Below, one piece after another: positions 5,483-12,043 of a DNA stretch of 12,043 nucleotides. A program made the position numbers and the translations under genes. This DNA comes from Rhodospirillaceae bacterium (GTDB taxonomy: Bacteria; Pseudomonadota; Alphaproteobacteria; UBA7985). Position 1 is the stretch's first letter. Each line of letters begins with the position of its first letter. The stretch lies in the NCBI GenBank assembly GCA_002700865.1, contig PAFB01000020.1, positions 1 through 12,043 on the forward strand, given 5' to 3'. Under the pieces are notes generated by a model that worked only from the letters and a program-made list of their open reading frames with translations, did not search any database and was not told the origin of the DNA.

Positions 5483-8400
5483 TTAGCGGGCGGCGCAGAT
5501 TGCCTCCAACTCAGCCGCGCTGGAAGCGCCCGTGATCAGACGTGCGATATAGGCTTCCTGATCGTCCAACTGGGTCCGCTGATTTTCGATGAAAGCGTTG
5601 TTTTCACGAACCACCCGCTGTAGCCGCTGTAGCTCTTCAGACATATTGCGCCGAGCGGTCTGACAGCCTTCCAGCTGAATCAGGGCTTCTTCGAGTTGCG
5701 CTCTGATAACCGCGTAAGAGGGCGTTTGCTCGGCCAGAGCCGCCGCGAGGCGGTCACGTTCGATGGTTACGGCCTCCAGACGGCTGGCGATGGACTCGTA
5801 GTTCGGGTCTTGCACGCTGATCAGGGCGAGCAGGCGGTCGCGTTCGTCGGTGAGGCTGCTGACTTGCGACTTCAGGACAATGTAGGAAGGGTCCTGACTG
5901 TCCAGAATACTGATCAGATGATCGCGTTCGCGCGTGACCAGTTCAAGTTGACCCACAACAACGGCATAGCTCGGGTCCTGTTCGTCCAGTAGCGTAACCA
6001 AGCGGCGGTTTTCCGCGGTTACGGCGGACAGGCGAGAGACGACCATGTCGTAAGCGGGGTCCTGTGCCGTCAACTCCTGCCGCAGACGGTCCCGCTCTTC
6101 GATCACCAGCGACAGGTCGCGCTCGATAATGGTGATATCAACATCATCATTGCCCGATGCTGTCGCAATAATGGCGATTAGGGACTGCTGTTCGGATTCG
6201 AGCTGCTTCACCCGTTCTCGCAGTGCCGCGTAGGTCGGCTGCTGCTCGTTGAGCGTGGTTTGCAGGCCATCGCGGCTTTCCGTCATGGCTTGCAGGTCCA
6301 CAATCAGCGTATCGCGTTCACTGATCAGCTGTCTGTGGTCGCCGATACAGGCCTGAGCCGCCTGGCCGAGGTCTTCAAACTTGGCTTCAGCCAAAACGTC
6401 CAATTCTTCGTCCGTGTGACAGACGGAAAGCAGGCCGAGGAACGACGCGCGTGCTTCTTCGAGCTGCAGGTGCAGGCGGCGCGTCCGGATGCGCTCGTCG
6501 CCCAAAGCCATCCGCGCTTCGTCCAGAGTGGTCCGCAGCGCCCGCAGGTCCAGTGACAGCAGCTCGATTTCTTCATCGCGGCTGTGCAGCACGGTTCGCA
6601 GGTTTTCGTTGACGTCCGTCAGGGTGGAGTTGGCGATGAGCAGGGAGTTGCGCTCATCATTAACGGTGGCGAGTTGAACCATCAGCTCATCGATGATGCG
6701 CGTGCGCTCTTCCAACTCGGTTTCGAGGATCAGGATCCGGTTCCGTAAATCCGCGTTGTCGGTCTCCAGCATCTCGATTTCACCGTAAGCGGCGTTCAGC
6801 CGGTCGCGCAGGTCAATGACCAGCGCGTCCAGCGCGTCACGCTCGTCAGCAATATCCGACATCTGGATGGTCAGCGTGTTGATCTCAACGTCAGAGTCCC
6901 CCCGTGCTGCCAGCGCTTCATCGCGTTCGATGGTGAGCGTGCGGCGTTCGGTGAGCCATTCTGACTTCTGGCCTTCGAGCACGATGATTTGTTGTTCCAG
7001 ACCGTCCTGATGCTCCGCCATGTCTTCGGCAAAACCCTTGAACGCTGTCACCTGGTTTTCTGCCTCCGCAGCCAGACGTTGAGCGTCGGCGAGTTGGTTC
7101 ATCAGAACGATGATGGTCTCGTCGCGGTCTTCGATAATCAGCGACAGCTCATCTGCGCGCTGTTGCATGGCTTCGACATTGCTGGTCAGGGTCGAGATTT
7201 GGACTTCGTGCGCGCCGGAGCTGTCAGACAGTTCGAAGATGGAAGCCTGAGCGTCTTTCAAGTGACCTTGCAGGTCGATGATGGTGATGTCCCGACCATC
7301 CATGTCATCGCGCAGCGCGACGATAATGGCATTCAGGCGTTTGATTTCCGCTTCCTTGCCGCTGAGCCCATCGACGCTGCTGCGCAGGCTGGCGATTTGT
7401 TCGTTGAGGCTGGCAATGACCGCATTTTTGCGGGCCAGAAGGCCGTTCAGGCTCTCAATGGTGCGGCGCAGTTGCGCGATGGTCTTATCGCGGTTGGCGA
7501 TAATTTGGTCTTTTTTGGCTGATTCCGCCATCACGCGGTCCAAATCCGCCTGCAGTGCGCTTTCGCTCTGCTCCAGTTCTTTGATCAAAACCAAGAGGCG
7601 AGAGATTTCTGCGTCCTTGTCGACGGCTGAGTCCAACTGGCCCTGAATAACAATCAGCTGGTCATTGCTGTCGGCCAACAGCGCATCAAGCCGGGCAATT
7701 TCCGTTCTCAGCGCATCGTTGTCGCTGTTCAGCCCATTAACGGCGCGGGTCAGGCTCTCGACGCTCATAAGCAATTCGGCGTTCTCCGCTGACAGCCCTT
7801 TGTTTTTCGCGCTCAGCTCATCGATCATTCGATTCAGCTGGACATTGGTGGAATTGGCGGCGGCCAATTCGGCTTGCAGGTCGTCGACCAGGGCCGATAA
7901 GCGCGCAATTTCTGCTTTCAGAGCAGCGATTTCGTCGCCGTCACGCTGGTTGGCCAGCGCGGCGTTCAGCCGGTCTTCGAGTTGCGCGATGAGGCTCTTG
8001 AGACGAGCGATTTCGTCTTGCTTGGCGGCGTTGTCTGCGGCCAGCGTGGTCTTGTCCTGCTCCAGCAACAGGATCGAGGACTCCAAACCGCTAATCCGCT
8101 GCTGCTTGTCAGAATTCGCAGCATGCAAGCGCGCGATTTCGGCCTGAAGAGCGTTCAGTTCTTCCGTACGGTCGGCGTCAGCCAAGCGCTGCGTCAGGAT
8201 CAGGATTTGGTTTTCGAGGTCCGATTGCACCATTTCCTGTTCAGCCAGCAGGGCGCGCAACTGGGCAAGCTGGTCTTCAAGGCTGGCGTTTGCCGTGCGC
8301 AGGCGAGAGAGACGGAACAGGAAGTCCGTGTAGCGCGGCAACTCCGCAGCACTTTCCATCTGAATCAGGAAGCCACCGGTTTCAGATGTCAGACACTCGA

Positions 8401-8935
8401 CTTGCGCCACTGATTCTTCATCCAGCGCAATACCCAGTAGGAAGACTGGAATGTCCCCGTTCTGCAACGTTGGCACTAAATCACAGACATTAACACCGCA
8501 ATTATCCTCGCCATCAGAAACAACAACGATCGCGCCTTGTGATTGGTTGGGGATCTTGTTGGCGGCGAGGGCAACGGCGTCGCGCAGGGGCGTTTTGGCC
8601 CGGTTCACAGGGGACAGCGACCCGACGTAGCCGCGCAAATCGTCCAGTGACGCGCCCGGTTCAGCAAACAGCTCAATATCGGAGCAGTCGTTTCCGCTGC
8701 GTTGACCAAAGGCCACCAAGCCGGTTTCAGACTGCGCCGCCACGTCCGGGAGCACATCAACCAGCATGGATTGTGCGACCTCGTATCGTCGCTCGCTGCC
8801 CAGCAACTTGAGCATGGAGCCAGACATATCGACCACGATCATTGTGGTAGTGTCTGAGCGTTCCTGCGCATTGGCGGGAAGGGCAAGAACGCTTACGGAG
8901 AACGCCGCTGCGGCGCCGAACAATCGAGCAATCAC
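5483..8935 (-). CDS. Exported von Willebrand A domain protein with giant coiled coil
   Basis: A 1150-residue protein. A signal peptide (VIARLFGAAAAFSVSVLALP, cleavage after ANA at 21-23) sends it to the periplasm or beyond. Residues 28-200 are a VWA domain with a complete MIDAS metal site: DMSGS (Asp36, Ser38, Ser40), Thr115 in KTPLRDA, and Asp141 in VVVSDGEDNCG; cysteines 84, 145, 151 and 181 may form disulfides. From about 212 to 1100 the chain is coiled coil with many IARL, LEDQL and ERD heptads, broken at 830-870 by a hinge with Cys839 and Cys863. Near the end come 28-residue repeats. No transmembrane anchor or LPXTG is visible. I take the GTG at 8935 as start: AAGG lies 7 bases upstream and the signal peptide follows at once. 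The frame is open to an ATG at 9121, but that leader is not signal-like. VWA modules bind proteins metal-dependently; a structural or envelope role is inference. Confidence 0.85.
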   Translation of the reverse strand: MIARLFGAAAAFSVSVLALPANAQERSDTTTMIVVDMSGSMLKLLGSERRYEVAQSMLVDVLPDVAAQSETGLVAFGQRSGNDCSDIELFAEPGASLDDLRGYVGSLSPVNRAKTPLRDAVALAANKIPNQSQGAIVVVSDGEDNCGVNVCDLVPTLQNGDIPVFLLGIALDEESVAQVECLTSETGGFLIQMESAAELPRYTDFLFRLSRLRTANASLEDQLAQLRALLAEQEMVQSDLENQILILTQRLADADRTEELNALQAEIARLHAANSDKQQRISGLESSILLLEQDKTTLAADNAAKQDEIARLKSLIAQLEDRLNAALANQRDGDEIAALKAEIARLSALVDDLQAELAAANSTNVQLNRMIDELSAKNKGLSAENAELLMSVESLTRAVNGLNSDNDALRTEIARLDALLADSNDQLIVIQGQLDSAVDKDAEISRLLVLIKELEQSESALQADLDRVMAESAKKDQIIANRDKTIAQLRRTIESLNGLLARKNAVIASLNEQIASLRSSVDGLSGKEAEIKRLNAIIVALRDDMDGRDITIIDLQGHLKDAQASIFELSDSSGAHEVQISTLTSNVEAMQQRADELSLIIEDRDETIIVLMNQLADAQRLAAEAENQVTAFKGFAEDMAEHQDGLEQQIIVLEGQKSEWLTERRTLTIERDEALAARGDSDVEINTLTIQMSDIADERDALDALVIDLRDRLNAAYGEIEMLETDNADLRNRILILETELEERTRIIDELMVQLATVNDERNSLLIANSTLTDVNENLRTVLHSRDEEIELLSLDLRALRTTLDEARMALGDERIRTRRLHLQLEEARASFLGLLSVCHTDEELDVLAEAKFEDLGQAAQACIGDHRQLISERDTLIVDLQAMTESRDGLQTTLNEQQPTYAALRERVKQLESEQQSLIAIIATASGNDDVDITIIERDLSLVIEERDRLRQELTAQDPAYDMVVSRLSAVTAENRRLVTLLDEQDPSYAVVVGQLELVTRERDHLISILDSQDPSYIVLKSQVSSLTDERDRLLALISVQDPNYESIASRLEAVTIERDRLAAALAEQTPSYAVIRAQLEEALIQLEGCQTARRNMSEELQRLQRVVRENNAFIENQRTQLDDQEAYIARLITGASSAAELEAICAAR
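5645..6244 (-). repeat. Seven tandem 28-residue coiled-coil repeats (84-bp units)
   Basis: Within the VWA protein, residues 898-1097 fall into units beginning with a QxPxY motif: QQPTY (898), a degenerate 32-residue unit (926), QDPAY (958), QDPSY (986), QDPSY (1014), QDPNY (1042) and QTPSY (1070). A typical unit reads QDPSY, a short hydrophobic run, then ERDRL and two or three leucines. Except for the degenerate one, the units are exactly 28 residues, which equals four heptads, so the coiled-coil register is kept across units. The DNA copies have diverged, so the array is old rather than recently expanded. Confidence 0.8.
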
Positions 8936-9296
8936 GGAAAAGACCTTAATTGGGTTGCCTTCAGTGTTTTGACACAGGCCCGACCACGCGTTCCCATGCT
9001 GCGAAGTACATTTTTTCGCTTTAATTTTAGACGCTTCGTTATATCGAGGGCGGTCACAGATGACCAAGGAAACGGCAACTCTCAGCCAATACTGGAGAGG
9101 ATTTCCCGTCATGCGACGCATTTTTGAGACATGTGAATAATGAGGAATTTAATCAAAAATTCAGGCGTTTCAGATGATATGTTTGCCTGTGTCTTAGTAT
9201 TCAGTGAGGCAGGCTGTCAGAACTGAGGAACGCAGGAAATAAAGCTAGATTTCCGCATGGTAAGGGCTGGCAACAGTCTAGCAGAGAATGTGGCAA
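8936..9296. other. Intergenic region upstream of the VWA gene
   Basis: This region separates the exporter-fusion gene from the VWA gene, both on the minus strand. It contains the candidate promoter at 9038-9067 and a 21-codon minus-strand ORF (8999 to 8934, beginning MGTRGRACVK) whose TGA overlaps the GTG start of the VWA gene. A weak hairpin, GGAAAT/ATTTCC (9235-9254), lies about 40 bases after the exporter-fusion stop; no T-tailed terminator is evident. The part from 9122 to 9230 shows nothing else recognisable. Confidence 0.4.
9038..9067 (-). promoter_or_regulatory. Candidate sigma-70 promoter of the VWA gene
   Basis: On the minus strand, TTGGTC (9062-9067) and TATAAC (9038-9043) are separated by 18 bases; the -10 matches consensus at five of six positions, the -35 at three. 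Transcription would start near 9031, leaving an untranslated leader of about 95 bases before the GTG at 8935. No operator-like palindrome is obvious. Confidence 0.35.
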
Positions 9297-10700
9297 CTAA
9301 GACGCAAATTGGTCGCGTAACTCTTTGCATGCCACGTTCTGATCAAAGAATGCGGCATTGATTCGCTTTGAAGGTGTGCGATCGGTGAGGCGCAGTTCCG
9401 CGGTCTTCAAGTCGAACAGAAACACCCCGGCCTGACCCTCTCCCTGAATCGCTGGAATCTGGATAGCCGCTTGCCCAACCGTCCCGGTCTCACAGAAAAT
9501 CGCACCGGCAAGGTCCATCGAACCCATCTGGTGATTGCTGTACCCGGACAGTGTAACACGCGCGATTTCGTCGAGTTTGCTGCCGTTCCATTGGTGGATG
9601 CGCAGCGTAGGCCGGATGTGCGGGGTTTCAATCACGGCGATTTCCCGACTGCCATCGCCGTCCAGATCAACGGCACCATCGAGCGGGTTTAGCCAGCGGT
9701 TGCCGACGCCGATGAAGGCTGATTGTGCCATGGGGAAAACCGATGCTGACGTGTCTTCGGTGCCGGGATCGAAAGCGTAGAGCGCCAGCGACGCTCCGGC
9801 ATCGAGATCTGTGACGATCACGATGACTTCCGGCTTGCCGTCGTCGTCCAGATCGGTGATGCGAACCCGGCGATCCTCGTAAACCTGTTGGTAGGGGAGG
9901 TTATAAATCTGTAGCGCCGAACCGCGTTCGTCGATGGTCATGAGCGTTCCATACTCGAACGTCTGGCCAAAAACGCCGTGCTGGTAGCGCTTGGTCGGAT
10001 TGGCCAGACAGACCCCCGTAAGGTCGTCGCACGGTCCCAGTTTGACGGTGTTGACGACAGCCTGCGCACTGGCTTCCGCCGGTGACAGGGCCATCAGAAC
10101 GGCAAAGATAAACATGATCGCGGCGACCAGGCTGTCGAGAATACGCGCGCCCCTGACGGTGGAGAGAACCGGCGCCATTTGCTTTGCTCCATAGCCGATC
10201 GTGAAAAACCAGAGAAACGAGGCAATTGTTGCGCCGATCGCAAACCACCATCGATCTGGACCAAACTGCGCCCCGGTGGAGCCGAGTTTCACGACGGTAT
10301 CGAAGTAAACGTGCGGGTTGAGCAGCGAAAAGCCGAGGGTGGTTGTCACCGCTCGCAGGGCCGATGCAGCCAACAGGTCGCCACTGGTCAGCCAGCTTTC
10401 TTCAGGCGTCTGAAACACCCGGCGCAGGCTGACCAGCCCATACCAAGTGAGGAACGCCACGGCCATCCACTTAGCAATAAAGGCAATCAGCGGGGATTGT
10501 TCGATCACCAGAAACAGCCCGCCGATGCCCAAAAAGATCAGCGTCGCGTCACACACCGCGGCGGTCATGGCAGTCGGAAACACCTGCACCCCGCGCAATC
10601 CTTGGCGGATGACAAATACGTTTTGCGCGCCGATGGCGACGATCAGGCCAAGCCCAAGGACAAGACCCGCGAGGACCGGGGGAAGACTAAGAAGGTTCAT
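9297..10700 (-). CDS. ArgO/LysE-type exporter fused to a periplasmic FG-GAP-like domain
   Basis: A single 467-residue frame with two parts. Residues 1-206 are an ArgO-like amino acid exporter: VAIGAQNVFVIRQG (21-34), LLNPHVYFDTVV (126-137), FLWFFTIGYG (162-171) and a last membrane helix (SLVAAIMFIFAVLMALS, 190-206). Asp51 and Asp134 sit where E. coli ArgO has its essential aspartate pair. Residues 215-467 are soluble, with two calcium-loop-like FG-GAP/VCBS motifs, DLDDDGKPEV (283-292) and DLDGDGSREIAV (345-356), and RYQHGVFGQTFEYG (238-251), as in secreted alphaproteobacterial proteins that I recall as separate genes. Between them lies PAEASAQA (207-214), a signal-peptidase-like site, so the last helix may double as a signal peptide. 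Third gene of the operon, 12 bases after the glycosylase gene; the ATG has no clear Shine-Dalgarno, so translational coupling is likely. No internal start with a ribosome binding site is seen. Confidence 0.88.
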   Translation of the reverse strand: MNLLSLPPVLAGLVLGLGLIVAIGAQNVFVIRQGLRGVQVFPTAMTAAVCDATLIFLGIGGLFLVIEQSPLIAFIAKWMAVAFLTWYGLVSLRRVFQTPEESWLTSGDLLAASALRAVTTTLGFSLLNPHVYFDTVVKLGSTGAQFGPDRWWFAIGATIASFLWFFTIGYGAKQMAPVLSTVRGARILDSLVAAIMFIFAVLMALSPAEASAQAVVNTVKLGPCDDLTGVCLANPTKRYQHGVFGQTFEYGTLMTIDERGSALQIYNLPYQQVYEDRRVRITDLDDDGKPEVIVIVTDLDAGASLALYAFDPGTEDTSASVFPMAQSAFIGVGNRWLNPLDGAVDLDGDGSREIAVIETPHIRPTLRIHQWNGSKLDEIARVTLSGYSNHQMGSMDLAGAIFCETGTVGQAAIQIPAIQGEGQAGVFLFDLKTAELRLTDRTPSKRINAAFFDQNVACKELRDQFAS

Positions 10701-10712
10701 AGCAGGGGATTA

Positions 10713-11396
10713 TCAGGTGTCTGTACTTAAGGCCAGCACTCGCGAAACAATCGTCAGCGAGCGGCCACTTTCGTTCATCCATTGATTGCAGGCGGCTTGG
10801 GTATCCCGCTGGGCAGCTTTGGTGGAAAGGGCTTTATCGATGATCCCATTTTGGCGTAAGGCCGCTTCGACGCTCGCGCTGGCGATAAAGCTCGGTACTC
10901 CCATAAAGCGCAGGAAATACTGTCCTGTGGTCCCGCCCAGTCTGGTTCCTTCTTTCTTCATTTTTTCCAGCAGCGAAAAGTAATCCGTCACCGGCCACCC
11001 GGCGACCATTTCGCCAAAGGACCCGTATTCCTCGGCGACACGCAGGAACCACTGGGCGTTATCCTGCATGGACTTGATCTTACCGCCGTGACGAATGATG
11101 GAGGCGTCGCTGGCCAGGTCGTGCAGGCGTTCGTCGGGAAAGTGTGCCACTGCCGCGGGGACAAAATTGTCAAAGGCGACTTCGTGCGCGGGCCACTTTT
11201 TATCGACGACCTTCCAGTTGAAGCCCGCAGAAAAGATCATGCGGGCCGCGCGGGATAACCAGCGGTCGTCAGGAATAGCGATAAGGGCGTCGGGTTCCAG
11301 GATTGTGGACTCTGAGAGCAAGGCTTCGAGCGCGTCAGCACCGCCTTTGCGCGCGGCGGCGCGGTCGTAGATGTCGGAAAAGCTGATAATCGCCAT
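10713..11396 (-). CDS. DNA-3-methyladenine glycosylase I (Tag-like)
   Basis: A 227-residue member of the Tag family (COG2818), which removes 3-methyladenine from alkylated DNA to begin base excision repair in the cytoplasm. Recognisable parts are MIFSAGFNWKVVDKKWPAHEVAFDNF in outline (53-78, with the W..E..FD pattern of the catalytic pocket), the helix IIRHGGKIKSMQDNAQWF (about 100-117) and LGGTTGQYFLRFMGVPSF (about 151-168). The N-terminal cysteine and the C-terminal H...C pair that bind zinc in E. coli Tag are not evident, so this is the zinc-less, more divergent branch. The ATG at 11396 lies two bases after the stop of the DUF924 gene, with GAAGGGG upstream inside that gene; an in-frame TTG at 11402 is less likely. 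With the alkyltransferase at 3850 it gives two alkylation-repair functions in this region. Confidence 0.85.
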   Translation of the reverse strand: MAIISFSDIYDRAAARKGGADALEALLSESTILEPDALIAIPDDRWLSRAARMIFSAGFNWKVVDKKWPAHEVAFDNFVPAAVAHFPDERLHDLASDASIIRHGGKIKSMQDNAQWFLRVAEEYGSFGEMVAGWPVTDYFSLLEKMKKEGTRLGGTTGQYFLRFMGVPSFIASASVEAALRQNGIIDKALSTKAAQRDTQAACNQWMNESGRSLTIVSRVLALSTDT

Positions 11397-11398
11397 AC

Positions 11399-11941
11399 TC
11401 AAAAACCCCTTCCGTCTTTCAGGGACTCAACCTCAGCTGCTGTCGAAGTACGGCCCAGAACCGCGTTGCGGTGGGGGTAGCGGCCAAAGCGTTTCAGGAC
11501 CTTCGTGTAATTGCGCAGCGATTCCAGATTTCTCTCCATGCCCGGACCATCAAAGAGCTTCTCGCCGATCTCATGCATGGCAAGGCTTTCCGAGTGCATA
11601 AACGGCATGTACAGAAAGGCCCGTCGATCTTGCGCGATGGCCTGATCATCCCCCACGGCAATCGCCTCCTGCGCCAGAACCAGCGCCAGCGTGTCGTAAG
11701 CAAAGCTGCGCGGGTCTTGGCGGAACATGTTCCGGGAAAGCTGGTCAAGAACGATAATTTCCGCCAAGCGCCCGTCCGGCGTTTCCCGCCACTCGAACAG
11801 CTCACCGGCACAGGCGGCACTGTGCGTGTCTGTAAAGCGCTCAACAATGGCGTCATCGACCTCAGCAAAGGTGTTGAACCACTGCTCCTTGGTCAATTCG
11901 TCAAACCAGAATGAAAGCACGTCTTGAGCGGTGGCGAGCAT
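11399..11941 (-). CDS. DUF924 family protein
   Basis: A 180-residue cytoplasmic, all-helical protein of the DUF924 family (COG3803), at the usual family length. Motifs: VLSFWFDELTKEQWF (8-22), IIVLDQLSRNMFR (62-74), the AFAYDTLALVLAQEAI-type helix (80-92), then MPFMHSES (112-119), and the C-terminal RYPHRNAVLGRTSTAAE (153-169). The fold resembles TPR-like helical repeats; the biochemical role is unknown. First gene of the three-gene minus-strand operon with the Tag-like glycosylase and the exporter fusion; its stop is two bases from the next ATG. Only a weak AAAGGG precedes its ATG at about 9 bases. No helix is long and hydrophobic enough for a membrane anchor. Confidence 0.88.
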   Translation of the reverse strand: MLATAQDVLSFWFDELTKEQWFNTFAEVDDAIVERFTDTHSAACAGELFEWRETPDGRLAEIIVLDQLSRNMFRQDPRSFAYDTLALVLAQEAIAVGDDQAIAQDRRAFLYMPFMHSESLAMHEIGEKLFDGPGMERNLESLRNYTKVLKRFGRYPHRNAVLGRTSTAAEVESLKDGRGF

Positions 11942-11965
11942 GGCGCGGGCCCTTTATTGCGGTGA

Positions 11966-12043
11966 TCAGGAGGTACTGCGGCGTAATTGATCTCGGGTCG
12001 GGAGAAAACGATCAACGATCAGCTGGTACAAGGCGCGTTTGAA
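11966..12043 (-). CDS. Probable C-terminal end of an unidentified gene (partial)
   Basis: From the right edge, one minus-strand frame stays open for 25 codons (FKRALYQLIVDRFLPTRDQL, then RRSTS) to a TGA at 11966-11968, 24 bases before the DUF924 start. The amphipathic, arginine-rich composition is plausible for a protein end, and the spacing would make it the leader gene of the same operon. It is too short to identify, and a chance open frame cannot be excluded. Confidence 0.3.
   Translation of the reverse strand, partial: FKRALYQLIVDRFLPTRDQLRRSTS

Noticed and set aside
6989..7522. Long plus-strand ORFs opposite the coiled-coil gene
   Set aside because: They mirror the biased codon use of the coiled-coil gene and have no family-like motifs or ribosome binding sites.
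8936..9121. Extension of the VWA protein to an ATG at 9121
   Set aside because: The 62 extra residues would put the signal peptide inside the protein, and no ribosome binding site precedes that ATG, while a good one precedes the GTG at 8935.

Overview
The window looks like chromosome of a mesophilic alphaproteobacterium with moderate-to-high GC. The main clues are a TetR regulator with a COQ9-like C-terminal half, a kappa-GST-type 2-hydroxychromene-2-carboxylate isomerase, and an FG-GAP lipoprotein-like domain whose closest relatives I recall from Rhodobacterales and Rhodospirillales. No rRNA, complete tRNA, CRISPR array or intact transposase is visible. The genus cannot be assigned by eye.

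Positions 1 to about 1765 are an AT-richer scar of a mobile element. It carries a small membrane protein gene (DUF2938), a short decayed piece of a DUF4242 gene, a tandem 12-bp repeat, an 18-bp copy of a tRNA-Gly 3' end (an attachment-site signature) and the frameshifted C-terminal part of a tyrosine integrase. Positions 1766 to 3070 hold small single-domain genes: a SnoaL/NTF2-like protein on the plus strand, converging on a two-gene minus-strand pair (DUF3764, then DUF4242), plus a possible coding remnant behind them.

From 3071 to 5263 the core-like genome begins. A DsbA/kappa-GST isomerase gene and an O6-alkylguanine-DNA alkyltransferase gene are divergent, and the latter converges on a TetR/COQ9-like regulator. 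Positions 5483 to 8935 encode one 1150-residue exported protein: a von Willebrand A domain followed by about 900 residues of coiled coil, ending in 28-residue repeats. It has its own good terminator and a candidate promoter.

Positions 9297 to 11941 form a tight minus-strand operon: a DUF924 protein, a Tag-like 3-methyladenine DNA glycosylase, and an unusual single ORF that fuses an ArgO/LysE-type arginine exporter to a periplasmic FG-GAP/VCBS-like domain. The right edge carries the probable last 25 codons of another minus-strand gene. Two alkylation-repair functions (alkyltransferase and glycosylase) lie within 7 kb of each other but in separate transcription units. The most unusual items are the exporter fusion, the giant VWA coiled-coil protein and the integrase/tRNA-Gly scar.
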